Positions 34,771 to 46,279 of a stretch of 56,335 bases of DNA are shown in pieces. Both the position numbers and the translations under genes were made by a program. The stretch's first letter is position 1. Every line of letters begins with the position of its first letter. The notes under the pieces are model-generated. The model made no database searches, was not told where the DNA came from, and saw only the letters and a program-made list of their open reading frames with translations. The stretch is from Priapulus caudatus (lineage: Eukaryota > Priapulida > Priapulimorpha > Priapulimorphida > Priapulidae): NCBI RefSeq assembly GCF_000485595.1, contig NW_014577068.1, forward strand, positions 1,358,261-1,414,595, given 5' to 3'.

Positions 34771-35176
34771 GTGAGAAGCGTAGGCCCGCACCTGCACGCT
34801 CGTCTCCGCAACTGTCATCTCCGGCACAGGTGGCACTTCTTTAAAAATCGTCTGCTCCAGTTTAAACTGATATAAGCGCTCTTGATATATAAGGTATAGC
34901 GGGCTGGATAATTCACAGGGGCCGGTTGCTGGGCAGTGATGGTGAGATGTGTATTGTTCGTGCAGTTGGATAGTTGCAGTTTAAATGGATGTTTACTGGA
35001 TATCACTCTAAATAGAAACTAAATGTATGAAGATTGCACAGTAAAAAGGCTGGTTTATTGCTTAAAATGTGCTTATACCTTTGTTCCCTTGTTATAAAAT
35101 TCCAGAAAACCCATAAATATTATACAATGAAAGTTTTATTTAATTTCAGTAGCACTGGGCAATGATTCACCATTGT

Positions 35177-35180
<4 letters not shown>

Positions 35181-35248
<68 letters not shown>

Positions 35249-35250
35249 TT
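35181..35250. repeat. Compound (AT)n-(TTTA)n microsatellite
   Basis: About sixteen AT units, then about nine TTTA units. The same order as at 3719. Confidence 0.95.
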
Positions 35251-36048
35251 ATATGGGATAGTTTAGTATAATGGATAGTCATAAGTAAAATCTATAAAAA
35301 TGAGAACAAGTTAAATATAAGAAAAGCTTCAAGCCATATACCTCAATAAGGACCTATGTACATTAGTTACAGTGAATACTTCGAGCCTTTAATTATTTCA
35401 TTACAAAATGGAACTGCAGCAGGATTGGTGTAATGACGAATATTTTAAATATATTCTATTCTCGCCAATGGACACCTCCCTCCCCCCCCCTTCTTCGACA
35501 CCTATTTGGTTCAGATAGCCGATGATGTACAGGTAACGTTGTGATGGATTTGGCCTTTCTCCTCATTGCTTGTTATAGCAGGTTTGGCTCGCCTCTGTAG
35601 ACTACTTTCTGTATCGCCATACGGCTGTAGGCTTCACAGCCATAGAAGGGGTTTTTTGTCTGTCGCTGTCTGGCAAGTGTTCTTAGCTGTCGTCTATGTC
35701 TCACCAGATACTAAACGAAGGCGCTCCCTCCCCACCTGTGTGTGTCTAGGATTGAACATCACTAGCCACCAAAGTGCATGTTTGTGGCTCAGCCGAAAAC
35801 TGTACTAACTTTTCTCTCACAATCTAAAATTTTTAAAGTGTTTGCTGGATGGGTGGGTTTTCATCTATAACGGTTCATGAAACTTGACCCAATCACGTAG
35901 CTCCTGTCTATCTGATATCTGCGAGAGGAGTGCAAAAAAAAATTCGCTCCGGATGCTCGTTCAAACTGCGAGCGACATCTAGTGGCGGCGCGAAAAGCAA
36001 ATGCCGTCCATTTAGCTTCACGATTGGCAAATTATGTATTGTGCTAGC

Positions 36049-36069
36049 GCAGCAGCAGCAGCAGCAGCA
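36049..36069. repeat. Short (CAG)n
   Basis: About seven CAG/AGC units. Confidence 0.9.
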
Positions 36070-37158
36070 TCCCCGCCTCTTTGAAATGCAGTGCAAAGCC
36101 TTTTTGTTAATTTACCTGTTTGCTGGTGTAGGCATGAAAGAGTTAGCACATTGCCATCAAGCATGGGTTTGCTGATTGAACCAACGCCAAGAGCTTGCTG
36201 CACGTAGCCCTCTCAGTTATACATATTAATTAACTTGTATATTTGCGAAATTGGGTTTATAGACAGGTAAGAATCATTTCAAAAAGATTCTAACAGATTG
36301 AACCTTGCACGCTAACATGTAGCTGGCTGTAATGTGTGGGAGGTCATGTTTCTCCTGAATTAACTTTTGCTTCAGTTTTCAAGTGAATTGTATTTAAAAA
36401 TCGTAGCAAGTCCATCTTTTTACTAGTTTAGATAGAAGATGAAACATGGTAACCATTATAAGTAATAATTGTAACCATGCTTTGCTTATAGGCTGACCAC
36501 GCAATGCTATATTCTGCAGGCAGTGTTGAAACTCCAGCAATCTAGTCTGATATTTGAATCTGTCTGCAAGGAGGCTTTGCCTGGTTTAATTAGGCAGGGT
36601 TAGCTGTAGGCTGGCTTTGAATTGCGTGGTATCCACTATGCCCAGTCTGCACTTACTGCTCCTAAATCAATATACTGGCCAGGCTTTCCATCTACCTGAT
36701 ATGAACTTAATGTGAACTCATTTTTTCTCAGCAAGCACCATTGATGGCATTAGAGACAGTTTATACACTGTCTAGACAGATACAGCTCATTCCTTCTGCC
36801 TTGTGGTTAGCTTACCACCTATCACTGTCTCTTACTGCTCGGCTCTTGTAATTGGAGATTGGCTTCCGTTACAAGAACCACGTAGACTGTTGTCAATAGT
36901 CTAGTGTATTTTGCGACGAATCTGCCACGTATTTGTTTTTCTATTTATTATTTTTAGTCAGGAGCATACCAGTCCATAAAAGTAGTCTTTGCTTGCCATC
37001 TAGTCTGGATGATGGTGGATGTACATAATGTGTGTGTTAATAGCGAAATATGCCTTTCCACAGTCTCAGCTTTCGGGACCGCAATCCCGATTTTTCGTTT
37101 CCAGCCGTTACGAGTATATACATGCATATATGTAATGAATCTTTCATGTTCCTTACAG

Positions 37159-37276
37159 GTTGCCATAGCCTAATTAATGCAAATCTTGCTTGCATTGTGT
37201 GGGGTGCACTAATCGAGCAAGGCAAGGATGAGATCAGGGTCAGCTTTGACGTAACGACCATCGGTAGTGTGAAGAG
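37159..37276 (+). CDS. Candidate internal exon, among the best in window
   Basis: A strong acceptor (AATCTTTCATGTTCCTTACAG) precedes 118 bases with only one open frame (phase 1 to 2) and a near-consensus donor, GAAGAG/GTAAGTCAG. The peptide reads CHSLINANLACIVWGALIEQ and then GKDEIRVSFDVTTIGSVKR: a hydrophobic helix-like part followed by a charged part with alternating beta-type residues. I cannot name a family. Upstream phase is compatible with the candidates ending at 29331 and 34770, downstream phase with the candidate starting at 50196. The intron downstream would be about 13 kb and rich in repeats. Confidence 0.4.
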
Positions 37277-37688
37277 GTAAGTCAGATTTTCGTTGTATGT
37301 TGGTCCATTGTTGGATGTTCAAACAATAATGCGGCTCAGACACATGTCTTTCCCGGTCGTGTTCCCACGCGTACATAAAGCATGTCTGTTGGAAAATTAA
37401 CAGTAGTGGTGTGGGTTAAGATGCTAGTCTTGGGTCACAGTGCCAAGTTAGGAGACCCATGCATCCTTCTGTGTGTGACAGTGATGGTTACACGTTTTTC
37501 CGCTTGTATTATTAAGGCATCTTCTGTGAACGCTTCTTGAATCGTAACATTGTCAAGCATTCTTTCTTGATGAAACGTGCATCATACACAACATATAATT
37601 ACAGTGAATGGCAGTCGGGTGCACAGTTCACTTGAATAATTTTTCCCTTGATTTGACTATCGTTCGGGCTTTCATAGTATCATAGGTC

Positions 37689-37992
37689 AATAATGACAAA
37701 TATTGTCATTATTAACCCTTGATAGTATATGAAACAATTATATTCATACCTTTTACAAAATATAGCCTTGATGATAGCCTTGCATGGTAAGTACTCTGCG
37801 GGTAAGCTGCTGATTCCCTCTACCAGTGCAAGCAGGAGTTAATAATGACAAATATTGTCATTATTAACCCTTGATAGTATATGAAACAATTATATTCATA
37901 CCTTTTACAAAATATAGCCTTGATGATAGCCTTGCATGGTAAGTACTCTGCGGGTAAGCTGCTGATTCCCTCTACCAGTGCAAGCAGGAGTT
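37689..37992. repeat. Exact 152-bp tandem duplication
   Basis: Positions 37689-37840 and 37841-37992 are identical over all 152 bases as read. Each unit starts with the palindrome AATAATGACA-AATAT-TGTCATTATT and ends GCAAGCAGGAGTT. A third copy begins at 37993 but diverges after 13 bases into a larger palindrome. Perfect identity implies a recent event, or an assembly slip at a palindrome. Each unit also contains a donor-like CATG/GTAAGTACT. Confidence 0.95.
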
Positions 37993-38053
37993 AATAATGA
38001 CAAATTGTCAATATTAGACACAATATTAGACAATTTGTCATTATTAACTCCTG
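37983..38053. repeat. 25-bp-arm inverted repeat
   Basis: CAGGAGTTAATAATGACAAA followed by TTGTC pairs perfectly with GACAATTTGTCATTATTAAC followed by TCCTG across a short spacer that itself repeats AATATTAGACA. Long perfect arms make this a cruciform or replication-slippage hot spot and may explain the adjoining duplication. Confidence 0.88.
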
Positions 38054-38698
38054 GTGTAAGGAAACTGATTTTTGTCAGTTTTTTGCATCGTATGTAAAAC
38101 GTGATGTAGTCGGCACTAGTGTAGTAGTCATTCCCGCGTTTTTAAAAGATAGTAGTCTTCATACTGAATGCACATCCGCCAATTGCATTTCCATCAAAAG
38201 GCAGGTATGGGAAATTTGCGAGGCTATTTCCAGCTCTTGAGTTTGATCTTTGTGTGTCATAGATCTGCCTATTTGTCAATGTACTTCACAGAATCGCCAT
38301 ACAGCTGCTGATGGTTATAAATGGTGCATGGTTATATATCACTGTCATGAAAGGTGATACATGTAGATGGATTTTGTTACAGTTGTACAAAATTGGTTGG
38401 TGATAATGCCAAATGAAAACTAGAAACTCCTATTATCACGTTTATTATAGCATGCTCCCTGTAATGGATGCTCGCACGGTGTGCATATCTCAATTGTCGT
38501 TAAGAGTGTGGGCATTCGAAGCTGGCAGGCTGAAAGGGACATCCCCCCTCGTGTAAAGAACAGCCAAAATAACAAGCTGCTGTACCTATTGATTCTGGCT
38601 TCCCTTTTCACAAAAAATGCAGTCAAAATAAGCCTTATAGTCATAATAACAGCGTTTCAGCCAAAATAAGACTAACTCTTCATTTTGATTCCAGCGAA

Positions 38699-38701
<3 letters not shown>

Positions 38702-38741
<40 letters not shown>

Positions 38742-38806
38742 GCGAGAGCGAGAGCGAGAGAGAGAGAGAGAGAGAGAAAGAGATATAGAGATCGAGAGAG
38801 AGACGG
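38702..38806. repeat. (GA)n microsatellite
   Basis: About 100 bases of GAGA with GAGC, GACA and GATATA interruptions. Confidence 0.95.
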
Positions 38807-39049
38807 TGTAGGGGCTGCATGGCTGTAGATGGTGAAGATTGTTGTGCATCAGTAAATTGGGCGAGGAAATGGATGAGAGACTGTTTCCTCAGATGCAGGC
38901 CTAATGTTCACATCAGAGTATGTGTAGTGTGTCCAGTTTTCCTCCTCCTGCGGGCAAGAGCAGATATGGTCGTTAAAATATGAACCCTTACAGAAGCGGT
39001 ACTTAACAAATCATGCTGGCTCATTCTAACTTGTACTCTTGCTTTCCCT

Positions 39050-39050
<1 letters not shown>

Positions 39051-39099
<49 letters not shown>

Positions 39100-39134
39100 T
39101 CTCTCTCTCTCTCTCTTTTTCGCTCTCTCTCTCG
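39051..39134. repeat. (CT)n microsatellite
   Basis: About 80 bases of CTCT with CTTT and GCTC interruptions. It lies 250 bases from the GA array on the opposite strand sense, so the two could pair as a large imperfect foldback. Confidence 0.95.
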
Positions 39135-39439
39135 GTCTTGCTCCTCTCTCACGCATTCCTTTCCCGTTCGTTATTTCTTCCCCCTCTCTCTGTGTTGTTT
39201 TCCTCTGTTTTCTTTCATTACATTTCTCTATCAAACTCGTGTGAGCAGCTTCTAGTCCCATTACTTGCTGAGATTGATATGATTTTAGTGTCACCTCAAA
39301 CACCTAATTTTAAATCTTTACTGTGGTCGCAAAAGTGGGTACTAATTTCTTTCTCGATCTCGGAAATCCCGCAGAAACCTGCATATCTAGTATGCTGCCA
39401 CAAGCATGCATGGCAGGTTAAGTGGCTAGCACACACAGA

Positions 39440-40590
39440 CAGCTAGCTCACATTCGTAATATTGGTCATGGTGTCAACTGCCTGGCATTCAGCGAATGCG
39501 AAATGGTAGGTATGCTTGGGCTGTGACCTAGCGTTGGGAGGCATGCTGCATTACGCGCACAGACGGCTAACCGCTGCTCGCCGTAACAACAGGTAATCGG
39601 GCGCATGAATGTTCTTTTATTACGGTTGAAGTACTCTTGTGCTCAAGCAACATTCGGGCTCTCCTCTTTCACATGACGTGTGCAGTCTTCGCAGCGTCGT
39701 TTTGTTTTCTGCTAGCATTTTTTATTGATGTCATAAAATTGTCCCATACGGTAGGTTAAGTAATTTTTGTGTAAGCCACTCGCCATGGGATATTTCAAAG
39801 GTCTCATTGTTACCGCGGATTCATGCATTCTTTGCTTCCTTTGTAATTGATACCCTCCACTAGGTAACACGAGGGACATTTTGTGTGCTCCTAAAATAAG
39901 GTACATCTTTTTGTTTCCTGTTCTCTGTAATTTCTCTCGTTTGTTGTCCGGATTTCAAGTAGAGCGTTTATGTTTAGTGAGACGATTGTAATTTTACATT
40001 TCTTGCAACTGAAACTCACATTTCTGCCACCAGGTGCTGCTGTAAGCTATGAAGTATATTAGAAAAATCATTTTGAAATTTTACAGTGAAATTTTGATAA
40101 TGCGTGATCAGACACATTTACTTGCATTAATATTCTTCACTGCGTGCCTTGTTTATTAGCTACACTAATTTTTACCCGTTCTCTATTTCGATTTGAAAGG
40201 ATTTACTTTTATGGGAGGCTCACCATTCGTCAGTTTTGAAGTTCCGATAATATTTTAATTTATATTTCAAATATGTCTCACAAGACACATGCGGTTACCT
40301 TAATATGTTCACCACTAGTCGCCCGTGTTTATACGCGCTGCACTAAGATTGATGTAAACAAACCACATTTATTTATTCCGCATGAAAGCGAGGGAATAGC
40401 TAAGCCGCCAGGTAGCAGAGTTACTAACATCTGTCCCCTCCAGACATAAAACCTTCGCCACTTGACGAGGGCTTGAGTGGCACGTATGTGTCAGGGTTGA
40501 ACAGCTGCGGGCAGACGGGTGCGGGCGCGGGCGCGGGCGCGCACGCTGTCAGAGTAGCTTCCCACGTGCAACCGCCTGCGTCTGTTACGT
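39440..40590. other. Non-coding stretch
   Basis: No repeats and no supported exons; a short GCGGGC run at about 40520. Confidence 0.45.
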
Positions 40591-40719
40591 CTGCGTGACA
40601 GGGCTGGCTTGCTGTCACACAGTCTAGCTATATTACACATGATATCAGGGCTGGTTTGCTGTCAACACAGTCAGTCGGATTAGCCCTGTCACACAGGTCA
40701 CCTCAGGTCTCACGGGGGC

Positions 40720-41001
40720 AGCCCTATAGACCGAAGGTCCGATAGACCGAATATTGCAAAGGGTTAGGGTTACAGTTAGGGTTAGGGTTAGGGCATATAT
40801 ATGGTTTGTAGTGGCATCATATGATTTATAGTGGCATCGGTGGATGTGCGGCATATTCACGTTCGAATACGGCATCAGTGGATGTCCGGATGCCTAGCCT
40901 GGAGGCTAGGCGACCGATTCCGGACGTGTAGCCACTGCGTATTCGAATAAACCTTCGGTCTATCGGGCCTTCGGTCTATCGGACCTTCGGTCTATAGGGC
41001 T
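40720..41001. mobile_element. Foldback element with GACCGAAGGTCC repeats
   Basis: Ends are inverted repeats AGCCCTATAGACCGAAGGTC and GACCTTCGGTCTATAGGGCT, with further CGATAGACCGAA / TTCGGTCTATCGG copies inside the arms. A TTAGGG array (40761-40793) lies near the left arm. No clear target duplication. A distinct family from the GCTGATAGGG elements, yet also carrying TTAGGG repeats. A noisy second copy lies at about 54039-54336. Confidence 0.72.
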
Positions 41002-41078
41002 GTCACTGTCGCACAGGGTTCATCCGGCTCTGTGTCACAGTAGCAGCAATCCTCACACGACTACAACCCTGTGCGGCC

Positions 41079-41140
41079 GATCTCTCTCTCTCTTTCTCTC
41101 TTTCTCTCTCCCTCTCGCTCTCGCGCTCTCTCTCTCTCTC

Positions 41141-41200
<60 letters not shown>

Positions 41201-41222
41201 ACACTCGCTCTGTCTCTCTCTC
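41079..41222. repeat. (CT)n microsatellite in duplicated block
   Basis: CTCT tract with CTTT, CGCT and GTTC interruptions. Confidence 0.95.
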
Positions 41223-41601
41223 CCCGACTTCAGAATGCGAGCGGGCTAGGCGAGTGCCAGTGTTTAGTTGCAGGATGTTCAATCCGTGCAGAAAGGGTTA
41301 AGGTGCTTGTTTGACCCCGATGTCTGCTGGTTACATCCCCCAGGGGTGTTTGTCTGGCGGGGTCACCACCAGTCTCGTCTGAAAGTCTCATCCCAGACTG
41401 GCTGGCCTTGAATTGGCCAGATATTAACAGCTGGCGGCCGTGAGTGGTTGCTCGCGCCTCGGCGTCAGGGATGCGACTAGATGACCTGGCGCGGCTGCTC
41501 ACCACCAGTCAGCAACTTCTGGCTTGTAACGGAGGAGGACTACAGAACAGGTTATGTGAGCGCTCGCTCGCGTGATGAACCTGTCCAGTAGAGTCGGGCG
41601 T

Positions 41602-41643
41602 AGCAGCAGCAGCAGTAGTAGTAGCAGTAGTAGTAGTAGTAGT

Positions 41644-41723
<80 letters not shown>

Positions 41724-41735
41724 TAGCAGCAGCAG
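41602..41735. repeat. CAG/TAG trinucleotide array
   Basis: About 130 bases of CAG and TAG triplets with CAA interruptions. It produces polyserine and polyleucine frames; not a gene. Confidence 0.95.
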
Positions 41736-42242
41736 CATCACACTATCACGATTGTACCGCCTGCCCCCCTTCCTTCTCTCACCTGTCTTGCCGGCAGGCA
41801 GTGTTAGTCTGCTGTCACACAGTCTGTCTACACCAGGAAATCACGTTTACAAGCATCACACCGTTACGATTGTGCCGCCCCCTCCCACTTACACGTCCCC
41901 CGGTCCTGTCTCGCCAGGAGTGTTCTGTTTTAGTCGCGTAGGGTCGTGGTGATCATGAGCGGGCGGGAAAGAATTATTCGCAGGTGGGCGGGTGGGCAGG
42001 GGGACGTAGGATAGAACAGACACCTGATTGTCAGCGAGTCGGGGAGAGGGAAGGGTGTGGCGATATCGTGAAAGGGTTTAGCTGTCTCGTTTCCGAACCG
42101 CGAGCGAGAAGCGCAACCGAAAAATGCGTGTAAACTGGAGCAGCGGGGGCAGCTCTATGTGCACAAGAGACGCGCAGATAGAGAGGGTGAGCCCGTTAGG
42201 AACACAGTCGGCAAGCGTAGGTTCCCTCCTCCCCCTCCAATC

Positions 42243-42815
42243 TGATGTCTGCATGCCAGTCTTCTATGTCTGCGTGTCTGTCTGATGTCTGCATGCCAGT
42301 CCTCTATGTCTGCGTGTCTGTCTCTGATGTCTGCGTGTCTGTCTTCTATGTCTGCATGTCTGTCTTTTATGTCTGTCTTTTATGTCTGCATGTCTGTCTT
42401 TTATGTGTGCATGCCTGTCTCCTATGTGTGCATGCCTGTCTGCTAAGTCTGCTTGCCTGTCTCGTACGTCTGCATGTCTGTCTCCTAAGTCTGCATGTCT
42501 GTCTCCAATGTCTGCATGTCTGTCTTCTATGTCTGCATGTCTGTCTTTTATGTCTGCATGTCTGCATGTCTGTCTTTTATGTGTGCATGCCTGTCTCCTA
42601 TGTGTGCATGCCTGTCTCCTACGTCTGCATGTCTGTCTCCAATGTCTGCATGTCTGTCTTCTATGTCTGCATACCTGTCTGCTATGTCTGCATGTCTGTC
42701 TCTAACGTCTGCATGCATGTCTCCTACGTCTGCATGTCTGGCTGCTATGCGTGTCTCCTATGTGTGCATATCTGCCTGTTGTCTCCATGTCTGTCTGCTA
42801 TGTGTGCATGTCCCG
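42243..42815. repeat. 21-bp minisatellite (TCTGCATGTCTGTCTCCTATG)
   Basis: About 27 variant copies of a 21-base unit of type TGCATGTCTGTCTYCTATGTC, with some 17-, 13- and 29-base units. As 21 is divisible by three and the unit lacks stops in several frames, open frames of 107-210 codons run through (a repeated YVCMSVF-type heptapeptide). I read this as a minisatellite, not a coding gene. Confidence 0.93.
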
Positions 42816-43657
42816 CACAGCTCGCGCCGCACTGTCCGAGCGTGTTGATCTCGCTCGCTCGGAGCATGAGGTGCTAGGCGCCGGGTCAATTAGCGTGGTT
42901 GAAATTCGTAAGAATTGAAGAACTTCGCATCGATTTTACGCATTCTGACTCAACGGGGTGTGGAGTGGCCAGCATGCTGGCTGTTTGGGGGCAGCAGAAG
43001 GTCAAGTGCTGCTCTGCGCGCGTTAATTGTAAATAAAACAAATTGTAACAAACATTGCATGTGAAACGTCGTCGAGCTCGCAGTCACGGCTTCTGTTTTT
43101 CTATTCGTCCTTTCTGAAATTGCACGGCAGTTGTGTTTATATGTCGCGAACACAAGTTTGCAGGAGCTAGTTGTTCGGCGTAATAAGTATATGATCTCTT
43201 ATTTTGTGCATGTATAATAGAGAAAGGTATTTTACGCTCATCCAACACCTGCTGTGTGTGAGTGTGTGTAAGCCGTGATGGCTTCAGTATTATGGCATAG
43301 TATGATCCGTAATTGTTCCATCAGGTAACATTTTCCAGCAGGAAGTAAGCTAATTTCGGAAATGAAATCATGCGATTATTTATCGTGACCATGCAAATAG
43401 TCGAGCAAAGACCTACAGTAGATGTGGCGGTATATTGCAATTTCGGAAATTATGCTTTGGTGAACACCACCCGATAAACCAGCTCTATTTAGACACAGCG
43501 AACCTATATAGAGGTACAGTGGAGCTAGGAGAGCCGCCGACAAGCTGTCGCAGACACTAATTTCATTACCCGTATTTGAGTTAGTAGATCTTCATTTGGA
43601 AAGTTCTATTCACGCGCTGTTGGGAGTCACTGCTCCCGCATACACGCTAAAGTGCCA

Positions 43658-43752
43658 CGTGAGTGTGTGCGTGCGTGCGTGCGCGGATGGGTGCGTGCGT
43701 GCGGGTGGGTGCGTGCGTGCGTGCGTGAGTGTGTACGTGCGTGTGGGTGCAG
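43658..43752. repeat. TGCG-type microsatellite
   Basis: A GTGCGTGCG tract with GGGTG interruptions. Confidence 0.9.
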
Positions 43753-44377
43753 GGCGGGGTGGCTCTCACCGGCCACTAGCCTTCTAATCTCGCCGTGTAT
43801 ACCCGTCATAATACACTGTGTACTTACATGGCTGTTTTTTGTAGTTGTTATTGTCTGTTGAAGCTTGTAGTTCCCTCTTGCTATCGTCGAGAGAGCGATG
43901 TACGCGGGCAGGATATAGATGGCAGGAGAGAGTGAAGTACATGCGCTAATCTTGCACATCGATACTTTCGTACACGGTTATTAGTTCGGGAAAGAAGACG
44001 GTCACGCGACAGTCCGTTGTCTCGGTATGCTACACTGCACATGGTTAGTGGTTTGAAACGCTTTTGTGACGATTAGAACCGTGTTTTTTTCGTGAGGCAT
44101 CACTTTTTCACAAAGCTATAAGGGAGCTATTGTCAGCAAACGCCGCTCGGTGGAAGGGGGGGGGGCGAGCTCATCGTTGGTTGTGTAAATAATACACTGT
44201 CGTGATCGAACCTGTCCCCAATGATGGTGATACACCTGTATGTTTAGTGATCGATTTTGGATAGCGAAGATTGATTTAATACAGCGTGTAATACAACATA
44301 TATCTGTAAGTAGAAGTGTTATATGCAGGTGAATTCTTTCGTTTTCCCGCGCAGCTTATCGTTGACCGTGGCTTGCA

Positions 44378-44670
44378 GCTGAGAGGGTCTATGTCCCCCA
44401 GGGTACTGCCGGAACCGTACCCTGAGTACGGTCCGGTATACCGGAACGTACCCTGGTAACTATCTAGCTGATATGGTTAGGGTTAGGGTTAGGGTTAGAG
44501 TTAGGGTTAGGGAGTAGGCGTAGGCGTCTCCCTAGACTCGTTAGTGTAGTAGGCGAGGTACGGTCCGGCATATTAGATAGTAGTATTTAGTACCAGGGTA
44601 CGTTCTGGTATACCGTACCGTACCCAGGGTACGTTCCGGCAGTACCCTGGGGGACATAGACCCTATCAGC
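44378..44670. mobile_element. Foldback MULE-like MITE, copy 2
   Basis: A 293-bp element with inverted arms of about 80 bases: GCTGAGAGGGTCTATGTCCC at the left and the near reverse complement ending ACATAGACCCTATCAGC at the right, each containing repeated CCGTACCCTG/CAGGGTACGG words. Flanks are GTGGCTTGCA and GTGGCGTGCA, a 10-bp duplication with one mismatch. The centre has a longer TTAGGG array (44475-44512) and a GTAGGCGTAGGCG segment shared with copy 1. No transposase. Confidence 0.87.
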
Positions 44671-44679
44671 GTGGCGTGC

Positions 44680-45720
44680 AGCTTGTATGGGATGCACGTG
44701 ACGCATATCGGGCTGATAGCAGCCAAACATTAGATTTTGTGATCATTGCCCGTGTCCCCGGGATGTATGCATGCGCACGGAATAGACGTGGTGATTTAAC
44801 ACGAATTTATCTTTATTGATTTGGAGCAAGTGTCCGTACGGCCGTAGAACTGGTGGGCATTTACGTGTAGCGCGATGACTAGATTAAGCACACGATGTGC
44901 TGATTAGCATTACAGTCGAGGTGCTACTTGTGAGTGGTAAAGCCACACATATATATGCAGGCGTAACTACTATACTACTATACTAGGCCAGTAGCTCACT
45001 ATTACATAAATATTTAACACAGTGCCTAATCAATCATTCGCTACGGTTTTGTCTTGTTATCACTAACATTCATACTATTAGAAGTGTTAAAATTTTACTG
45101 TTTAGGAAAACTATGAAGCGACGCATTTGGACAGGCAGTTGTGCATAAATGCTGGTATGATTAGTACGGTAATTAATGTTTGAAATGTGTAATCATTATA
45201 TTTCAAACCGCACCTCGGACCGTCGTTTTAATGGGCGTTAAACAGTCAGCGCGAGTGTGACTGTGAGGCCTTTTGAAAGCATAACTATACTAGACTAATT
45301 AATTATGCTCCTAGTATGAGCATGCTGCGGTCCGCCTGGAAAAAGTTGCATTTAAAAATGTTCGAATTTTCGTAAGGTGGAGCCGTTGTATATCGCGTGT
45401 TCTTTATGCCCGTGTACTGTTACATGGCAAGAGTTACATGCTTCGTCGCGCACTCTCGCGCGAAGCCTATCTTCGCAAACAAGCAAATAATATGTGTAGC
45501 AGTATCGGGAATTTATAAACACAGACTGTTTGGGTCTTTCCAGCAGTTATATTAACCAACCAAGTAGCTGGCTGCTGTGCTTGCGGTTAGGTACCATGTT
45601 GAGTCATGGGCTAGGAATGGAATGTATGTGTGGACTTCTGTCTAGACAGGGACATTAACGGGGGAAGGGGAGGGCGTAATGCTGTATCTAGAAGCAGCAT
45701 GAAGAGAAATAAGGCGTTAC
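44680..45720. other. Non-coding stretch
   Basis: Nothing recognised; no supported exon. Confidence 0.5.
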
Positions 45721-45724
45721 TGCG

Positions 45725-45765
45725 GAGCACGCACGCACGCGCGCACACACACACGCACACACTCG
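45725..45765. repeat. (CA)n/(CG)n microsatellite
   Basis: CACGCACG then CACACA tract. Confidence 0.9.
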
Positions 45766-46225
45766 AACATAGCCATAGCTGACAAACTTAGCCAATGGAA
45801 GGAGATGGTGACAGAGGAGGTAGTAATTACAGTAATACGGCTGAAAGAATGTAGGTGTTACTTTGAATACTGACGGTAAGGATGAAGATAATGGCAATCG
45901 CTACAAGCTTAGTTACCCTGCCCCCACCCACGCCTGGCTCCTCTCTCGCTACCCGCCGAATTCCAGCGGTTAGTAAGTGGTTTCAGGCCCGCACACGAGC
46001 AGATCGAGGAAGCATGCTGCGTGTGACAAAGCGCTGCCTCTATTAGTGCCGTGACAATGACCACGTTACGCTGGCGGGTTATCCGGACATTTCTCACATG
46101 AGCACTAATCAATACTTAACGATGTTTTGGGGCGTATGATGACTTTAAAGCGAAGGAAGGTTTCCTCCACTCGTAGCAGGAGTATACTGGAGGGTTCTCT
46201 CACTCTTTACCTGCTGCCGCTCGGG

Positions 46226-46276
46226 TGCGTGCGTGTACGTGTGCGTGTACGTGTGCGTGTGCGTGCGCGCGTGTGT
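46226..46276. repeat. GTGCGT microsatellite
   Basis: GTGCGTGTAC units, about 50 bases. Confidence 0.9.
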
Positions 46277-46279
46277 ACA

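Larger units (their letters stand above)
40596..42238 (+). repeat. 1.65-kb duplicated block, clean copy
   Basis: The order of segments (satellite-like GGCTGGCTTGCTGTCACACA, foldback element, CT array, GAATGCGAGCGGGCTAGGCG, CAG array, GATCATGAGC-type tail) is repeated at about 53915-55595. This copy reads cleanly; the other has frequent one-base differences, mostly indels. No gene seen inside. Confidence 0.92.

Noticed and set aside
3719-35250. The two (AT)n-(TTTA)n loci as one repeat family
   Set aside because: Their flanks do not match; independent microsatellite growth is enough.
38908-39446. 131- and 135-codon frames on both strands
   Set aside because: Driven by the CT/GA microsatellite; the unique tail of the plus frame (after 39290) has only weak splice support.
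41499-41952. Polyleucine and polyserine frames
   Set aside because: Produced by the CAG array in the duplicated block.
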